Of a stretch of 64,000 bases of DNA, positions 9,933-21,144 are shown piece by piece (the stretch's first letter is position 1; each line of letters begins with the position of its first letter). The notes under the pieces are model-generated. The model was given only the letters and a program-made list of their open reading frames with translations, searched no databases and was not told the DNA's origin. The stretch is from Pythium myriotylum (taxonomy: Eukaryota > Oomycota > Peronosporomycetes > Pythiales > Pythiaceae), in contig JALJCQ010000006.1 in assembly GCA_023091665.1 (NCBI GenBank), positions 186,001 through 250,000 on the forward strand, given 5' to 3'. Made by a program: the position numbers and the translations under genes.

Positions 9933-12110
9933 ATGCCCGTGCGCGTTGTGCTCGGCGTCTCGCCACGGGCCTTTGTGGCGATTTGGTGGGCTTTACAGTT
10001 CTTTCACGGAGCATGCGTCACCTACACCGTCAGCGTAATCTTGCTCCACCGCTACATCATCGACCAAAAACTCCAGGTTCTCGTCGGGTACCTAGGAAGA
10101 GAAGCATTCACGTTTTTCCAGCCAGTGATCGTCGCCAACACCGTCGTGGCTGTGTGCCATGGACTCGAGATCGTGCGCGTGACATGGTGGTCAGTGCAGC
10201 ATCGCGAGTGGCGGTTCGTGGCATCGACTCGTCGATGTCGCCCCGCATCGCCGACAAAACAGGACCTCGCTAGGGTCAAGGGCATTGTGCATCAGAAATC
10301 TCAACGTATCGGTCGTCTACTCAGCCTCCCTTCCATGCTCGTAGATCGCTACGAAGCGCTCTTTGGACTGGAAGGGAAACACTATGACACGGCCATGTTC
10401 ATTAACGAGGTCGTGGAGATCGCTCTCCAGATCTACCAAGCGTACAAGCTGAGCATTTTAGTGCCGCGCATCTGGATCAATCGTCTCTACGCTGTTGTTA
10501 TCATGCTCAACTGCTGGTCAACGGCTTTTGTTCACCAGTTCGCGCGTAGCAACTTGCTCGTCAAGCGGACCGTGCTGCTGACCGTGAATTCATTCTTCTC
10601 CGCCATCATGACGATGGCGATTCCTCTCGCCATCTTCTTCCCGTACTACCTGGAGTTTGACTTGGCGCTACGCGACTTCCCGATGGTCAACTACTACAAT
10701 GACGTGTGGCTCACTCGGGCAATCTCCGAAAACCAACAAGTCTTTGTGACTTCATGGCTCGACTTTGTGTCCAAACTCGGCCCTCATGCGTTCATTCTCT
10801 TCTCTGTAGTTCTGCTCAAATCGTATCTGGTCATGGACAAATGCCGCCAAAGAGAAACTCCGATGGGTCCGATCTCCATATCGAACCCTGGCGTCGTGAA
10901 AAAAATCGTGCCGACGGCGAGATTGCAACTCCGGCAATTCAGTCAGCTTCGGAGGGTCAGATCATGTGGGAGTTCGCAACGAGGCTCTGTTTTCAGTTTC
11001 CATGGCGATCCATCCAGCGGCCCCCAACTGACAAGCGCCCAGCAATTAGTTGTCACAGCTGCCTTGTTCAATAAGCACAGAAGCACGTGGCGAGACCTTT
11101 TGGTCGTGTCGATCGGGATTGCGATAATGGCGATCCATATTCACACCACAGCTGTTGCGGTGACAGGGACGACCACGGGCTGCATGCTTGAATTGCGTCC
11201 ATGGCTTTCTAGAATTCCTACATGTGCATCGCTGGAGATCAACTGTGCATTCGGTCAGCACCAAGGTGGATTGAACATCGAGTCCATGAGACGCGCGATT
11301 CTCTTCGTCGACCCACTTGCAATCCAAACTCTCGTCATGGCCAGCTGCGCCAGGCTCTACGTTCCCCCGGCAATTCAGTCGCTAAGAGCACTCCGGTGGA
11401 TAAAGATCTACAATTCGACTATCGTCAAGTGGGATGCCATGGCAGAACTTCGCCACGAACACAATCCCAACCTGCTCTTGGTTTACATCGCGAACTCGAA
11501 CTTGTCGTCCCACGAGGTCCCACCCGGGATGCTGGGTGATGATGTTCCGCACCAGCTCGTCGATGTCGAATTCTCGGGCACAAACCTCGTCAAACTGCCC
11601 ACCGATCTACACACCAAGTGGCCGTCGATCATGTACTTTGTACTTGAGAGAAGCCCTGGAATCACTGAGTTTCCAGAGACGATCGCCCAGATGCGCATCC
11701 CCCAGCTCATGCTGGGCAGCAACAGTATTGAATCCGTGCCAAACGGTCTATTGGCCGACCAAGCTGTCTGGAAGCTCATGTTGGATGGGAATCCACTCGG
11801 CGCGATGCCTGACACGATCGGAGATATCACGGACCTGTACAAACTGGGGTTCGCGTTTACAGACGTGCAGTCGCTGCCAGTGTGGGCTGCGACCGACCAG
11901 TCGAACCCATCAACCATAGGCTCCGAGGCACCGTTTCTAGGGTTTGTTGATGTGTTTGCTGGCGGCTCACCTCTATGCGGTAATGCGTCGGCATCAATCG
12001 GCGCGGCGAATTGGGTCATTTTAAACTGTGATCTTAACGCACCGACACACGCCTACCCGATTGAAAACGAACGCCAGTGGCGAGCAGAGTCTCAGCGGAT
12101 GTGGGGGTGA
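9933..12110 (+). CDS. Polytopic membrane protein with leucine-rich repeats
   Basis: This is a single-exon 725-residue protein. The N-terminal 450 residues hold several hydrophobic segments (roughly 8-35, 48-75, 165-200, 210-240, 280-300 and 385-405), so it is a multi-pass membrane protein. After the last segment, residues about 480-660 contain irregular leucine-rich repeats (LVDVEFSGTNLVKLPTDL, QLMLGSNSIESVPNGLL, WKLMLDGNPLGAMPDTI) and paired cysteines near both ends, consistent with an extracytoplasmic LRR region. Multi-pass plus LRR proteins without kinase are a known oomycete class of unknown ligand. ATG 9933 is the first in frame. The 3' end converges with the lipase gene across a perfect foldback. 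Confidence 0.75.
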   Translation: MPVRVVLGVSPRAFVAIWWALQFFHGACVTYTVSVILLHRYIIDQKLQVLVGYLGREAFTFFQPVIVANTVVAVCHGLEIVRVTWWSVQHREWRFVASTRRCRPASPTKQDLARVKGIVHQKSQRIGRLLSLPSMLVDRYEALFGLEGKHYDTAMFINEVVEIALQIYQAYKLSILVPRIWINRLYAVVIMLNCWSTAFVHQFARSNLLVKRTVLLTVNSFFSAIMTMAIPLAIFFPYYLEFDLALRDFPMVNYYNDVWLTRAISENQQVFVTSWLDFVSKLGPHAFILFSVVLLKSYLVMDKCRQRETPMGPISISNPGVVKKIVPTARLQLRQFSQLRRVRSCGSSQRGSVFSFHGDPSSGPQLTSAQQLVVTAALFNKHRSTWRDLLVVSIGIAIMAIHIHTTAVAVTGTTTGCMLELRPWLSRIPTCASLEINCAFGQHQGGLNIESMRRAILFVDPLAIQTLVMASCARLYVPPAIQSLRALRWIKIYNSTIVKWDAMAELRHEHNPNLLLVYIANSNLSSHEVPPGMLGDDVPHQLVDVEFSGTNLVKLPTDLHTKWPSIMYFVLERSPGITEFPETIAQMRIPQLMLGSNSIESVPNGLLADQAVWKLMLDGNPLGAMPDTIGDITDLYKLGFAFTDVQSLPVWAATDQSNPSTIGSEAPFLGFVDVFAGGSPLCGNASASIGAANWVILNCDLNAPTHAYPIENERQWRAESQRMWG

Positions 12111-12227
12111 AAACAAAGTCCACATCGTTCGCCTTGCTCCCGATTTTATTATTGGCTGAGTTCACCAATTAAACTGAGCAATCCAGACTTCCAGCTGAGT
12201 TGAGTTGCGCGCATCGCAGACTATCAC

Positions 12228-12276
12228 GTTGGGGCATCTCGCTGGTGACAAGTAGTCACCAGCGAGATGCCCCAAC
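12228..12276. repeat. Perfect 22-bp inverted repeat with 5-nt loop
   Basis: Two exactly complementary 22-nt arms (first arm starts GTTGGGGCATCTCGC) flank the loop AAGTA. It sits in the 281-bp space between two convergent genes, 117 bp after the LRR stop and 116 bp from the lipase stop. It could be a bidirectional 3'-end structure, a small-RNA precursor or a mobile foldback. Confidence 0.9.
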
Positions 12277-12391
12277 TGACTACCATTGAGGACGTGTCTG
12301 CATTCAAGCATCATGGTGGAATGTCTTTGTAATGAATTTACCAGTTGGAAGACTCGGTTATTCGTAAGCGTTTCTCTCTGCTTCTTCACGC

Positions 12392-13831
12392 TTAAGCAAG
12401 TCCAAGTGAGCTCAGATCGAGCTCGAGGTCGGCCTTGACGTATTTGTAGTCGAACGGGGTTTTGACGATCTTGCTGCAGGCCTTCGGGGACGTCTCACCG
12501 CAGGAAACACCATTGCGACTACGGAAACGGTCGTCGACCCAGTTGAGCCACGTCGGCGCCGCAGCCACAATGACACCGCTGTGGTCCTGCTTGGGGTACA
12601 GGAGCAAGTCCACTGAGTTACCGTCCGCGCACGCGCTGGTCCAGGCACGCTCGGTGATCTCTGCCAGAATCGACGTGTCGTTGACACCCTGGACCACCAG
12701 CATAGGGCCAAGGGTCTTGCCTCCGTTTGCCGGCGCTGTGGCGTTCTGGAACGCTTCCGCGATGCGCACATCCTCAGCACTTGGACCGCCTTTTGAGGCC
12801 GACGAGAGCTCGTCCATCGTAAGGTCCAGCGTGATGCCCATCATTGCGCTCACGCAGAGCTGTGCTTCGTCGGCGAGTCCCATTCTTTTCGCCATAACGT
12901 CGCCAAGCAACGACGTACCAAACTTGGGGTTCACGCGCTTGATCGCGAGTTGAAAGAAAGGTAAAAGCCCCGCCACAACGAAGCGGTGGAAGTCTGTCGG
13001 GTGGTTTACAAGCACAGTAGCCGCGTATTTCGCGAGGTCCCACACCTTGGTGGCTGGAGAGAGCGCCACAGTGCCGAGGTAGTTCGCGGCTTCATCCACG
13101 CCGTGCTTACTCGACAGCGTCGTGATATCTTCGGCGAGCTTCCAGACTGCTCCGCCACCCTGCGAATGACCAACTGACAGCCACGACTTGCTCAGGACAG
13201 CGCCGAACGCCTGACGAGCTGCCTTGACCGAGTGGAAGACGTCCTTGGCGTGGGCGGGAAATGCCGTGTACTTGTGGGTTGTGACGTTGAGTCCAAGACC
13301 GGCGTAGTCCGTGCCCACCACGGCATATCCGCGCTGAGTCAAGAGCGACCAGCTGTTGTAGTCGTACAGATTCCGCCCGTTGGACGGCGTGCAGCCTGCG
13401 TACAAACCGATCGTGCCGTGAGCATACGCGACTAGCGGGAATTTCCCAGAGTCCGGAAATGAGTTGGGCAGCGCGATGAAGCCCGTCACTGGCAGCAGCT
13501 TTCCGTCGAGGTCTTCGGAAACGTACTGGATACGGTAGACCGAGATACCCGAGGTGACCGTCAACGTGGTCGGATCCACAGGCTTGAGCTTGAGCAGGTC
13601 GCCGGGCTTCCCGTTGGAAAAGTTAGCGGCGACGGTGTAGAAGTCCCAGTCGTACTTGGAGCCGATTGTTTGAAGATCCTGCTGGTTCGCTGCCTGGAGA
13701 ATCGTTTGGCAAAGGGCCCCGCAGCCGTAAGCTTGGGCTTTTTCGGGTGAGATCGGGAAATTCGACGCCTGCTGTGCCGAGACACCGAGGCTGAGGCCAA
13801 CCGCAAGTAGAGAGAGGAGAGCCGGACGCAT
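12392..13831 (-). CDS. Secreted lipase-like alpha/beta hydrolase
   Basis: The frame is open from 14041, but ATG 13831 is chosen because it begins a clean signal peptide, MRPALLSLLAVGLSLGVSA, giving a 479-residue secreted protein. It contains an oxyanion-type YAHGT, the nucleophile elbow GHSQGGG, a likely acid in QGVNDTS, and a likely catalytic His in KQDHSG near the end. This layout and length match the secretory lipase (LIP, Pfam PF03583-type) family of fungi and oomycetes. Paired cysteines after the signal peptide (CGALC) suggest a disulphide. Role by inference: extracellular lipid or ester hydrolysis during nutrition. No neighbour suggests a pathway. Confidence 0.8.
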   Translation of the reverse strand: MRPALLSLLAVGLSLGVSAQQASNFPISPEKAQAYGCGALCQTILQAANQQDLQTIGSKYDWDFYTVAANFSNGKPGDLLKLKPVDPTTLTVTSGISVYRIQYVSEDLDGKLLPVTGFIALPNSFPDSGKFPLVAYAHGTIGLYAGCTPSNGRNLYDYNSWSLLTQRGYAVVGTDYAGLGLNVTTHKYTAFPAHAKDVFHSVKAARQAFGAVLSKSWLSVGHSQGGGAVWKLAEDITTLSSKHGVDEAANYLGTVALSPATKVWDLAKYAATVLVNHPTDFHRFVVAGLLPFFQLAIKRVNPKFGTSLLGDVMAKRMGLADEAQLCVSAMMGITLDLTMDELSSASKGGPSAEDVRIAEAFQNATAPANGGKTLGPMLVVQGVNDTSILAEITERAWTSACADGNSVDLLLYPKQDHSGVIVAAAPTWLNWVDDRFRSRNGVSCGETSPKACSKIVKTPFDYKYVKADLELDLSSLGLA

Positions 13832-14921
13832 AGCGGTTGATCTGACGATGGCAGATTGGGGAATGCGACTCAGCTCATCGCGAGGAAAGCAAGATACCGG
13901 AGTCGGGGCAAGGGCAGTAAGAAGTGGGCGTCTCCATGACCAAAAAGGAGTGGGCGTCTTCATGACCAAACAATCGTCATCAGTGCATGAACATTCGTTC
14001 TCGCACCCAGATTTGTACAGAAGTGAGCTATGCGTGTTCATTCACACCTACTGCAGCGAATACACCGCGAGTGACAGGGACTGAGACAATGCACAACGAC
14101 ATGGATTCCATCGGCAGCCATTAGAGCTCAAAGACGAGCCACTCGAAAACGAACTCACCAATGAGATTCTTCAACACATGGCTTGTGGATGGCGTTTAGT
14201 ACTTCTGCAAGGCCATGGAGGGGTACGAGTCGTCTTGTCGAAGCACCGGGACCTTGTGGGTGCCCATCCCAGTTTTTCGTATTGTATTCTCTTATTAAAC
14301 TATGTACTGAAGCGCGCATATCTTTGAATGGAGACTCGGAATCTATCTGTTCCACCCGAGCCTTCCAGGTCGCACTCGGCATTTGGTATCAGTCAGCCAC
14401 GGAAGTTCTAGGGTTTAGGAAGTGACTGATTGCACTCCAGTACGATAATGGGGAACATCCTCAAATTAAACGCTGTAGATACTCGACATCTTCTCGCGCG
14501 CTCTCTGGAACTTGAGTCTCGCTCGTACTTGGTGGCGAACGATGGATCTTGTTGGGTTGTCATTTCAGTTTGTCCCACCATACAGACTCCAAATGAGTCC
14601 GCGAGGAGAAGAGTCTAGGTGTTTTTGGTTTGCCCTACTCCCGTGGCCATGGCGTCACCGAGGCGGAATAGCTGGCTCGTCCTCCGTCAGAACCAGATCC
14701 ATGCTAATAGAGTATGATTGTTGTTGTTGTTGCATGTAAGGTCTACTGGTCGCAATAAATGTGTCCTAATAGCCTGAACCCGGCACCCTATTCTTACCAC
14801 TTGAGCTCCTATCTGTACTGGGACTGCGCTAATAGAGTATGAGCAAACGATGGTTTCATTCGCACTTGATGTGTCCTACATACATTTTCGGGCGATCACC
14901 CCTCTATATAATCGGTGGATT
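13832..14921. other. Intergenic, no gene seen
   Basis: About 1.1 kb between the lipase start and the ABC transporter stop. Open frames are under 80 codons and unconvincing. A repeated CTAATAGAGTATGA motif occurs at about 14703 and 14829. A short GTT trinucleotide run lies at about 14719-14733. The lipase promoter should be at the left edge. Confidence 0.6.
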
Positions 14922-17900
14922 CTATGCTGCAGCAGACTCGACCAGTTTCTTGTAGATGCCGTTCTGTGCCATCAACTCGGTATGCGTGCCTTGTTCTGCG
15001 ATCTTGCCGCCACTCACGACACAGATCTTGTCGGCTTTGCGGATCGTTGACAGTCGATGCGCGATGATGATCGTCGTGCGTCGCCTGAGCGTGACCACTT
15101 TATCGAGCGCCTCCTGGACGATCTTCTCGCTCTCAGGGTCAAGCGCGCTCGTGGCCTCGTCGAGAAGCAATACATTCGGGTTCTTCAGCACCGCGCGCGC
15201 GATCGCGATGCGCTGCTTCTGACCACCGGATAATTGCTCGCCCTTCATACCCACCTGGGTCTCGTATCCGTCGGGGAACTGCATGATGAAGTCGTGGGCG
15301 TTCGCCATCCTCGCGGCCGCCTCGATGTCCTCTTGGCTCGGTTCATCGTCGAGGCCATACGCGATGTTCTGGGCGATCGTGCCGATAAAGAGCGTGGGCT
15401 CTTGTCCGACGAGTCCGAACTGGCGGCGAAGCCACTGCAAGTTGAGGTCTTTGATGTTGCGGCCGTCCAAAAGAACGTTGCCTTCCACGGGATCGTAGAA
15501 CCGCTCGAGTAGCGATATGCACGTCGACTTGCCGCCACCAGAGGGACCACAGAAGGCAACGGTCTGTCCGGGCTCGATCACGAGGTTGTAGTTCTTGAGG
15601 ACCGTGACTTGCGGTCGAGTTGGGTACCGGAACGTGATGTTCTTGAACTCAATCTTGCCTTGGACCGACGTCGGTTGCTGCCCGCCTTCGTCAAACGAGT
15701 CGATCGGAAGAGCTCGATCTCGCAGTGCAACAACAGCAGCGCCTGACTTGAGTGCGTGCTCTGAGTCAGCAAAGAACGAGGCCGCCGACCCAACCGCTTG
15801 AGAGGACATCATAATTGCCATGAGCGTGCGCATCATCTCAACAAACGAGATATCTCCGTCGCGAACGAGCTTGCCGCCGTACCAGAAGACGAGTGCGTAC
15901 GTTCCAAAGACGATGAAGGAGCCGGCGCCGAACGCCAAGCCGTTGATGTTCGCCTCGCGACGGCCGTGCTTCAGTGGAGCTTCGAGAAGAACCGCAAACT
16001 TGTCCCGCAGACGGTCTTCCAATCCAAGCGCGACGACCGTGCGCATGTTGCACAGAGCTTCAGATGCGTGTGCGCCGACCAAGGACAGCTCGCTCGAGAT
16101 ACCTGAGGCCTGGCGAACTGTCCTCGTGCGGATGGCCTCGTTCGCGATGAGAAGCGGGAAGATGATGAGCATCATGAGCGACAAAAGCCAGCTGCCCATG
16201 GCGAAGGAGATGACCATCGCCGCTAGGAACGTGAAAACCGACTCAACCACGCGACCGAGTGTGTCGCCGGTGAGAGGTGCCATGTTGGTCGCGAATGTCG
16301 AGAGGTCGGATGTGAGTGCACCTGTGCCGTGGGTTTTCTCATCGAAGAACGCGATGTTCTGGCGACACAACGCTGCGAACTGGATGTTTCGAATGCGCGC
16401 AAGGAGCTTTTGCTGCATGTATCGGAAGCAGTAAGACGACGTGGTCTTGGCCATCCACACCGCAAAGGCTCCGCCCACGTAAACAGCTCCATACTTGGTC
16501 ACATCGTCCGAGAGCGAGTGCAAGTACACTCGATCTCCTGTTCCTTTGTACTGGCCGTACTTCTGTATCATCGAGGAGACCAACTGAGAGATGAGCACCG
16601 CTGACAACGGCATTGCTACACCGGAGATCGCGGATGCGAGCGAGCCAATCTGGAACTGCCTGCGCTCTGGACGGCTGAGCTCCATGGCGTCGAAGAGCGT
16701 GAACGGCTTGGTCGCATCTCCACCGTGAATGGCAGTTGCTGGGATCGGCAGTTCCTCGTGGCTGCTGCGCGACGAGCGCGCGCTGTGATGCCTAACCATG
16801 TGACTATCTGTCGTGTCACCAGCAGCACTTGCTTCCGCAGCCACCTCTTGGGTCGCTGGTCCTTCCTGGATTGTGTGGAAGTAGTTGTACATGCCGTCCT
16901 CGATAGCGATCAGTTCCGAGTGCGTGCCTTCCTCCACGACGCGACCGCCCGAGAGCACGACGATCTTGTCCGCTGTTCGCACGGTCGACAGGCGATGCGC
17001 GATGACGAGCGTTGTCATCTGAGTTTTGTCCATGAGGTCGTTGAGAGCGTCTTGAACGACACGCTCGCTCTCTGCGTCCAGCGCGCTCGTGGCCTCGTCG
17101 AGCACGAGGATCTTCGGGTTGCGCACGATTGCACGCGCAATGGCGATGCGCTGCTTCTGGCCACCAGACATCGAGACACCTTTCTCACCCACGAGCGTGT
17201 CGTACTGCTGAGGCAACGAGCTGATGAAGCTATGTGCGTTGGCCATTTTCGCAGCCGCGATGGCCTCCTCACGTGAAACATTCTCTCCACCGGCCATGAT
17301 GTTCTCTATGATCGTCTGCGCGAACAACACGGGCTCCTGTGACACGACGCCGATCTGCTGGCGCAACCACTTCAAGTTGAGCGTGCTGATGTCTCGGCCG
17401 TCCAGGAAAATCTGTCCGCTCTGTGGGTTGTAGTACCGCTCGAGCAGCGAGATGAGCGTGCTCTTGCCACCACCACTTGCGCCGACAAAGGCCACGGTCT
17501 GGCCGGCTTCGATAGAGACACTATATCCCTTGAGGACTGGTGCGTCGGGGCGGCTTGGGTACGCGAAGTAAAGATCAACAGCCTCAATGCGACCAGCGCA
17601 AGTCGCGGGGATGAATCCATCTCCTTTGGAAGCATCGATAGCCGATGGTGTGTCGAGAATCTTGTAAAGACCAGCGGCTGCTCCACGAGCCTCAGCAACC
17701 GCTGTCATGCCGGGCGAGATCTGGGCAATAGCAATGGTGCCCAGAAGCACGCCGAAGAATCCTTGGAAGATCTCCATGGGAGTAGCCTTGTCGTGTGAGA
17801 CGCGGTATCCACCGTACCAAAGACCAGCGGCGTACATTATCCAGGTGCTCGCCATGAAGAAACCGAGCACTAGCGACGCGTACAAGACGATCTCGATACT

Positions 17901-18746
17901 GTCGCGCTCGATGATCGCGTTCTTCTCGCGATAGGCCTCGATAGCTCTCTTCTCGGATGTGAGTGACGCCACTGTTCGAATTGAACCTAGCGTCTCCTCC
18001 GCGATTGCGCCGCCTTCAGCGTACCTCTTCTGAGACTCAGCAGACCACTTGCGCACCATTCCCAAGAGAAGAGCCATCGAGATGGCCATCATTGGCATGA
18101 CGCCCATCATCACGAGCGTCGTGTCCCAGCCTTTGTAGAAGCCAATCGCATACCCAGCGAAGAACTGGCAGCCGTACTTGATCGCTTCGCCGAGTTTGCT
18201 GCCCATGCCGTCTTTTATCTTCACTGTGTCGCACGTGAGTCGTGTCTGCAGCTGCATGGCGTCGTGCGTGTCGTACCACGCGATGTCCATGTAGAGCATG
18301 TGGCGCAGGGCTTCGGTGCGGAGCCTCATCATTTGGCTCTCGGCGGTCTTCGTCAGCAACGCGTAGGACGCGTAGTCGACAACAAAGAGAGCGATGGCAA
18401 TGTAGAGATAGTCGAGCGCCGCCGAGTTGACCTTGTCCGTGTCGACGCCACCGTCCGGTCGCTGGAAGGCCGAAATAGCCTTGCCGAAGATCAGCGCCAT
18501 GCACGGGAAGATCACCCCACTCGCTGCAGCTCCAAGCACACCGACGGCGAGGCAGAGCTTGTCATAGGGCGTCGCGAACCGGTAGAGCGCGCCGAGGGGC
18601 ACAGGAGGCTCGTCGGGCGATTTCTTGTCTTCCTTGACTTCGACGGCGTCTTTCTCGCTCGGAGGCTGCTTGGTCGGGGCCTTGAGCAGCTCGTCACGAG
18701 GCGTTTTGACTTCGACGTATATGGTCCCAGACGCGGAGTCGGTCAT
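14922..18746 (-). CDS. Full-size ABCB (P-glycoprotein/MDR type) ABC transporter
   Basis: This is a 1274-residue single-exon protein with TMD1-NBD1-TMD2-NBD2 layout. Each half has about six hydrophobic helices. NBD1 shows Walker A GASGGGKST, signature MSGGQKQR and Walker B ILVLDEATSALD. NBD2 shows GPSGGGKST, LSGGQKQR and VLLLDEATSALD. Both have the D-loop and switch His (IAHRLST), so both ATP sites look intact. The linker is Ser/His-rich. The frame is open upstream to 18863, but ATG 18746 (MTDSASGT) is preferred since the upstream part is low in coding character and its leader resembles a duplicated noncoding segment near 23.4 kb. Known role of the family: export of hydrophobic compounds, drugs or lipids at the plasma membrane. 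The substrate cannot be read from sequence. Confidence 0.9.
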   Translation of the reverse strand: MTDSASGTIYVEVKTPRDELLKAPTKQPPSEKDAVEVKEDKKSPDEPPVPLGALYRFATPYDKLCLAVGVLGAAASGVIFPCMALIFGKAISAFQRPDGGVDTDKVNSAALDYLYIAIALFVVDYASYALLTKTAESQMMRLRTEALRHMLYMDIAWYDTHDAMQLQTRLTCDTVKIKDGMGSKLGEAIKYGCQFFAGYAIGFYKGWDTTLVMMGVMPMMAISMALLLGMVRKWSAESQKRYAEGGAIAEETLGSIRTVASLTSEKRAIEAYREKNAIIERDSIEIVLYASLVLGFFMASTWIMYAAGLWYGGYRVSHDKATPMEIFQGFFGVLLGTIAIAQISPGMTAVAEARGAAAGLYKILDTPSAIDASKGDGFIPATCAGRIEAVDLYFAYPSRPDAPVLKGYSVSIEAGQTVAFVGASGGGKSTLISLLERYYNPQSGQIFLDGRDISTLNLKWLRQQIGVVSQEPVLFAQTIIENIMAGGENVSREEAIAAAKMANAHSFISSLPQQYDTLVGEKGVSMSGGQKQRIAIARAIVRNPKILVLDEATSALDAESERVVQDALNDLMDKTQMTTLVIAHRLSTVRTADKIVVLSGGRVVEEGTHSELIAIEDGMYNYFHTIQEGPATQEVAAEASAAGDTTDSHMVRHHSARSSRSSHEELPIPATAIHGGDATKPFTLFDAMELSRPERRQFQIGSLASAISGVAMPLSAVLISQLVSSMIQKYGQYKGTGDRVYLHSLSDDVTKYGAVYVGGAFAVWMAKTTSSYCFRYMQQKLLARIRNIQFAALCRQNIAFFDEKTHGTGALTSDLSTFATNMAPLTGDTLGRVVESVFTFLAAMVISFAMGSWLLSLMMLIIFPLLIANEAIRTRTVRQASGISSELSLVGAHASEALCNMRTVVALGLEDRLRDKFAVLLEAPLKHGRREANINGLAFGAGSFIVFGTYALVFWYGGKLVRDGDISFVEMMRTLMAIMMSSQAVGSAASFFADSEHALKSGAAVVALRDRALPIDSFDEGGQQPTSVQGKIEFKNITFRYPTRPQVTVLKNYNLVIEPGQTVAFCGPSGGGKSTCISLLERFYDPVEGNVLLDGRNIKDLNLQWLRRQFGLVGQEPTLFIGTIAQNIAYGLDDEPSQEDIEAAARMANAHDFIMQFPDGYETQVGMKGEQLSGGQKQRIAIARAVLKNPNVLLLDEATSALDPESEKIVQEALDKVVTLRRRTTIIIAHRLSTIRKADKICVVSGGKIAEQGTHTELMAQNGIYKKLVESAAA

Positions 18747-21144
18747 CTGCGTGATCGTTGAGGTGGATATTCTGAGCTTGTGAGCTTGAAAGAAAATCGC
18801 AGAATGAGATCGAGCCGAAGACCCACGAAGACCCCGAGCAAACGCCGATGGAGAGCTCGCCACCGAGGCAGCGATATAAACGAAGAGTGGCGGTCGTTGA
18901 GAGGGCGGTGACGTTCACTCGGAGATTACACGAATCGACTTGTCTTGAGACCGTCTTTTTTATGGCAGAAAGCAGACACTGGGAATGCAAAACCGGGACG
19001 AGGTCAAGCTAGGAACCATAGACGAGGACGGATGGTACTGAAGGAATATAGGTGAGTCTTTTTCAAAGACGACTGTTTCGCACAGAATGAGCAACATTCC
19101 GAGATTACCTGGGCGTTCTTGGGACGAGAGAGCCGTCGGGCGAGAGCTTGGGGATGGAAACCACGACAGCTGTCGTTGAGTCTCGTCGGGTGATTGTGCA
19201 GGGTTGGAGGGGGCGAGACTGTCTCCCTCTCAGGCGTGCCCGTGGGAGCCCAGCATGTGGTATGTGGAGACTCTCCAGTGTTCTGTGTTCCGCACACACG
19301 TCGTCTGTTGACTCAATGGACGATGCTATCCACGAACGCTAACTGTTTCTTGGCGTCAAGTGCGGTACTTTCGGGATCGTCACGTCGAGCCCACTCGTCG
19401 GACTGAGGCCTCGGCACTGGCTCCTTGCGGCTGTACTAGCTGACACAAATTGCCTTACGCACGCAAACCAAGTGAAAAAGTTGTATGTCCGACGTAAGAA
19501 GAGCATCAAAGTGGGCGCTAGCGCGAATTTGCGTCTTGTCTCACCGACGTAGCAATATTGCCCCCCACTCTCATCCTCATACAGAACTCGTTCAAGGCGC
19601 GGCGACCTTGTTACGTCGCTGAGTCACTTGCCTGTGAGCATGGTACGTTGATGAAAGTCACGCGATGACCAGACTCATCTTGTTCAAGTCAACGTCTCCG
19701 GTCGCGACTGCCACCCTCACTAGGTTCGAAGACAAATCGCTCAAAAGGCAAGCTTTGACTTCATGTGAAATGAATTGTTCAGTTGGTCAATGGACGCGGT
19801 GGAAGAGTTAATGGAGCTCTCATTTCTCCTTCTTCGACGCTCTGAACGCCATAAGATCCGCAGGCAGTTGCCAACAACTGTGACAACCCTTCACCTATCA
19901 TCTCTGGCGGCTTGAAGACGCTCAGAAAGACCTCGATATTCCGCCTAGTCACCATACACGGTACTTTGCTAGGTGAAGTTTTGTGATCTTCACGATCTCC
20001 ATGCTGACACGCGGGCTCCACAGACTGTGTAGTTAAGTATCACGCATGTTCGGTGAGCAAGACGGAGGTCGGTATTAATAGTCGCGCCGGGCCTTTTATG
20101 GGCGAGAGCTCCCGCGATAGCCACCGTCAGGTGCGCTTCGCTATCGGGTCAACCACCTGCTGTTCGCGACGCCTGCAAAGCGTCGAATGATGCTGAATTT
20201 CAACACAAACCCGGCACAGTTATTAGTGAGATTGCAGGTCGAGACAGCGCTGCGCTATCAAGAGGTATTGTGAAGAATTGGCGGGGACAAGTTGAAATCG
20301 GAGAACCATCGGTTGGTCATCAGTCATCTGGAATAGTCCTGGTTGTAGAACTTGGTAATCACGGGGAGTTACATCGACTGTTGCGGCCCCGCAATGATTG
20401 CGGGACTTTGACAAACGATGACAAATCCTGTCTGAACCAGAGGGGATTTGGACACCAGTTTAGGCCTTGAACCAGAGTTGAGAACCCGATGGGGTAAAAG
20501 GGCACTAAGAAGGTCCATACTGTATGTGGGCCGCTCCACCCATGATGGATACTATAGGGTTCATGGATTGCGATCTAGCTCACGCCCACAGGCATAGGAT
20601 TGCACGTAAGTTAGTGTATGAGCGTGTTGGACTTCAATTGATCAGTTACGGAGATAGGCAAGTACTGATGTTTTGTATTGTGTGTTTCCAACGAGTGGGT
20701 GCTTCTGCGTGAGCGAGTGTGTGTTCTCGAGGAATCCAGTGCGGCTTCTTTTCCTGGAGATTGCGTGAACGATGAGAGGATTCTGTCATTTTTTTTTGTT
20801 CTTTTTGGATCAGGGCAGTTCGCACTCCATCATATTGCTGGCCACAGATAAATAGCTCGGAGAGATGGAAAATTTGTATGGTTATTGTGGAAAGAGGCTT
20901 CTGCGGAGACTATAAAGGTTTTCTATTTTGCAAAAGCCGGGGAGTGCACCAACTCCAGCACCTACAGCAGTCTCAGCATGCAGATTTGACTGGATCGTTT
21001 ACTGACGCAACCATGTACCGGTACCGGTATCCATTTTTTTTATAAAGGAACCTTCTCTTCCTTTGTTGAGTGAGAGATTTGTCGCTACTGTCATACGGAC
21101 GGGACGTCTTACTCAACAAATTGCAGACATCGAGAGAAGCAACC
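18747..21144. other. Gene-poor stretch with duplicated DNA (copy A)
   Basis: No supported gene in 2.4 kb. It holds the ABC transporter promoter (right of 18746) and, from about 19650 to 20800, one copy of an old duplication repeated at about 21800-23240. Short frames in it contain stops when compared with the other copy. Confidence 0.6.
20215..20516 (+). repeat. Near-identical 300-bp direct repeat, copy A
   Basis: This block is almost base-for-base the same as 22732-23034, with a handful of substitutions and one small indel near 20365. Its flanks also match the other copy but are clearly more diverged. It includes a minus-strand frame ending LIAQRCLDLQSH that is preserved in both copies; function is unknown. 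Confidence 0.85.
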
